From the NCBI RefSeq assembly GCF_052324685.1, contig NC_135225.1:10773503-10837502 (forward strand): 64,000 bases of DNA. Reading direction: 5' to 3'. The notes beneath the pieces were generated by a model. The model did not search any database. It saw nothing but the letters and a program-made list of their open reading frames with translations, and had not been told where the DNA came from. A program made the translations under genes and the position numbers. Shown here one piece after another: positions 63,601 to 64,000 of this stretch. Origin of the DNA: Brachyhypopomus gauderio (taxonomy: Eukaryota; Chordata; Actinopteri; Gymnotiformes; Hypopomidae). Within the stretch, counting starts at the first letter, position 1. Each line of letters begins with the position of its first letter.

Positions 63601-63629
63601 CAGATGATGAGGACAGTCCAAAGATTTAA
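57636..63629 (+). CDS. BEL/Pao gag-pol polyprotein, 1997 aa
   Basis: A single uninterrupted frame. In order it shows a charged coiled-coil gag-like region (about 90-190), a gag core, Cys/His zinc-knuckle-like motifs (about 600-670), a Pao-type (A17) aspartic protease, reverse transcriptase (about 1000-1200), RNase H, an integrase zinc-binding module, an integrase core, and a C-terminal domain typical of Pao elements. No envelope-like gene is present: only about 55 bases separate the stop from the 3' LTR. The true start could be slightly different from the first Met. The family call rests on the A17-RT-RNase H-integrase order. Confidence 0.9.
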   Translation: MVLRAGSVITTEVMDTSREGPHVPSVQPRIQRERCPPAYLDDYEVEYHPKPADAPHPPHSLSPSGGTDPGSRGSKPMSQVSASSTPVRSITDALSDVQAAELDEHIRRLELTELHRQFEEECQIEEQCRLLDNQARKALFQREELIREKERQSRHLDEEAHAAHRSKEFLTKQSILRKRLKDKEIELEKARLTAAYLKESSQPSHIRAPTPVIQPIVAALDTIPPSCAYPQHSTPKDGIAVLPVHQIQPVNSVFPTESCKTNPAKPIPSAVIQTQLQATQRTQLPNQHRDSCPEAVIQPAGRNETHRPLSQDPPLMPAQPWNEPRVQSPIPDHMPAYPQPSTPNANLMELLIATSYGIPKPSLPRFSSGKESDFALLKMGFDNLMGAHSHLTEPFKYQVLLDHLKLPSAYRLAQSYMHDPTPYTTAMQALQDKYGQPRQLVQSELGTILNSPPVRIGDAECFDNFALSVHSLVGMLRSLEGENGYELRCGSHVDRLLSKLPVNYRDGFVEYCLNRGILQTGTDRTYTLSEFSAWLQLKAQAKRISSRAAALSSEQVTSVRKTKKASSMTSTVYYGADEGACRRPNKPPELKEAFSKPKEKPKPYCPYCNAREHYLSVCAKFKSLTPSQISEWLKDKSCWRCGRNHKPDSCTLKKPCSICKGRHLTILHEAVYQEPNQVLIVNTPTETIYLDRPNRPQRVMLKVVKVNLHNGGRSLETYAVLDDGSERTLILSPAVQHLGLKTKPEILALRTVRHDVVDLQGASVAFDISPANDSSKRFRVHHAFTADELGLSEHSHPVRSLMGKYRHLQDLPLQTLDRVCPLVLIGSDFPHLLLPTQPIIAGPPGAPVAVCTPLGWTLQGPASLIHPPAGEQRCLFTALAPPTSDLLHHVEKLWQVDTLPYIRGKEAIRSKLDQQALALLESQTTRVKVGGVERYATPLLRRKNSPPLRAPETACISLLRSTERRLARDVERAKAYHQEVKKLVQAGYIQRVAPEEVNSTEESWFLPHHLVYHNGKTRLVFNCSFQYGGQSLNSNLLTGPTLGPSLLGVLLRFREHTVAISGDIRAMFHQIRLLPQDKPLLRFLWRDKKEEEPTVFEWQVLPFGTTCSPCCATYALQYHVREQREGNEDIVQSIERAFYVDNCLQSLTSVEAARDLIDRLRGLLALGGFEIRQWASNTPAAVEHLPTEARATNTELWLSEQCGDPQESTLGLRWNCLTDCLGYRHRPVEYSEPTLRNVYKVLATQYDPLGYLIPYTTRAKVLVQDLWKSEINWDERIPNEELLERWRAWEAELKHLPSVQIPRCYRPPCADNGESRIEAHIFCDASERAYGSVSYLRTQCIQEHVHVSFIMARSRVAPRKQISMPRLELCAALTGAQLAGVISAELEIPVRDITLWSDSTTVLNWIKSDSCRYKVFVGTRIAEIQDLTELTNWRYVNTADNPADDLTRGKTLIELSHPHRWRHGPSFLHQHEDSWPILPTLKPPQEDVEEKRSAFLGNMTVSSPKLPDLTQIQTWSALLNVTHQFLHGAANPQKGVEMTAADVLATELYLLKQAQKESFPEELDTLSTDKSVTPRSRLITLAPEYDRALGLIRVGGRLRRAVDLDPDTIHPIVLDAKHRVTQLLIQKYDEDLHHPGAERVFGEIRRRYWILRGREAIRRHQYNCFECRKWRATPVIPKMADLPPARLRLFKPPFWSTGVDCFGPYSVKIGRRTEKRWGIIFKCMTTSCVHLDILESIDTDAFLMALRRFVARRGKPFEILSDRGTNFRGGTVELQESFASLGNSLRQHLSEQQITFRFNPPNAPHFGGTWEREIKSVKAALHVVLGGQTVSESVLRTVMIEVEGIINSKPLGYISSDVADPDPVTPNLLLMGRRDASLPQAIYASADLLGRRRWRHSQVLADHFWSNFIRYHLPDLQKRQKWHQDLDNLSVGQVVMVVDAQLPRALWPIGRVINVFPGGDGLVRTAEVQVKDRTYLRPVARLVRLPAWTDDEDSPKI

Positions 63630-63685
63630 TGTTTCTTTAATGTACAGTATAAGGACAAATTTAACACTAAATTTGGGGGCGGCCG

Positions 63686-64000
63686 TGTACGAAAGACTGT
63701 CGTTTTATCTTGTTGTTTTATATAAGAAGTTGTTCTCATTGCGTTGCAGTACATTAGTCCGGGCTTGTAGAATGCGCACGCGCAGCGTCCGTTGGTCCTT
63801 ACCGAAAGATAGGAGAGATAACTTTGTACAGCGGTGTGTCTCATCTTTATCTGAAAGTTGTGTGCGTCAATATATCAAAAGTGAGTTCAATATTGTTAGT
63901 ACTAATGTAGTACATGCTGCAGCGAGTGTGATATATGTACTAGGTCGATGCGAGCCGTTATTATTTCGACCTGTGTTGTTGTTAGCTCGTTACGAGCGAT
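63686..64000 (+). repeat. 3' LTR of the BEL/Pao element, truncated by window
   Basis: Matches 56910-57224 without visible difference. A short G-rich stretch just before it (about 63674-63680) could be the polypurine tract. Confidence 0.9.

Larger units (their letters stand above)
56910..64000 (+). mobile_element. BEL/Pao LTR retrotransposon, apparently whole, cut by window end
   Basis: A 5' LTR beginning TGTACGAAAG at 56910 is repeated at 63686, where the 3' LTR starts and runs off the window. The two copies look identical by eye over the 315 bases that can be compared. Between them lies one long open frame with the gag-pol order of the BEL/Pao family. The element reads as whole, with no breaks seen. 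Identical LTRs point to a very recent insertion. It lies on the plus strand, opposite to ssrp1, in what should be an ssrp1 intron. The right edge and the target-site duplication are outside the window. Confidence 0.9.

Noticed and set aside
63630-63685. Possible envelope gene in the BEL/Pao element
   Set aside because: Only about 55 bases lie between the polyprotein stop and the 3' LTR.

Overview
This is a piece of a teleost fish nuclear genome. The genes are split by short GT-AG introns, their reconstructed proteins match vertebrate families over full length, and the intergenic DNA holds fish-type repeats (LINE and tRNA-type SINE remnants, hAT-like DNA transposons, a BEL/Pao element, long CA/GT/GA/TA microsatellites). 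No bacterial operons, CRISPR arrays or phage genes are present. All calls come from reading exons, splice sites and reading phase by eye; no database was searched.

Layout. 1-4.1 kb: repeats only (decayed LINE, poly-G run, SINE). 4.2-11.1 kb, plus: tcirg1, the a3 subunit of the V-ATPase membrane sector, 20 coding exons, 816 aa. 13.8-25.8 kb, minus: kdm2a, a JmjC histone demethylase with CXXC, PHD, F-box and LRR parts, 21 coding exons, 1287 aa. 29.3-32.4 kb, minus: a syntaxin-3-like SNARE, 10 exons, 285 aa. 33.9-37.0 kb, minus: ndufs8, a two-cluster ferredoxin subunit of complex I, 210 aa. 38.0-40.8 kb, plus: an unassigned class A GPCR. 41.0-41.75 kb, minus: tmem187, single exon, tail-to-tail with the GPCR. 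43.4-47.1 kb, plus: a large disordered protein whose tail resembles the tankyrase-1-binding-protein C-terminal region. 48.1-51.7 kb, minus: p2rx3, an ATP-gated channel, 12 exons, 409 aa. 54.2-54.9 kb, minus: the last three exons of ssrp1 (FACT complex). 55.1 kb to the window end: nested mobile elements, ending in an apparently whole and very young BEL/Pao LTR element at 56.9 kb to beyond 64.0 kb, sitting where an ssrp1 intron should be.

The genes do not form one pathway. The p2rx3-ssrp1 adjacency with a possible tnks1bp1 relative nearby resembles human 11q12, and tcirg1, ndufs8 and kdm2a are neighbours at human 11q13. This supports the gene names and suggests conserved synteny. Three introns (tcirg1, the tankyrase-binding-like gene, ssrp1) appear to use GC-AG splice sites, since only those keep the reading phase.

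I found no convincing new biological system. The most useful leads are the young BEL/Pao element in ssrp1, the GPCR without a canonical DRY motif, an unexplained basic ORF with a polyadenylation signal inside kdm2a intron 1, a possible 27-nt kdm2a microexon, and clusters of GCTAGC-type palindromes at three gene starts.
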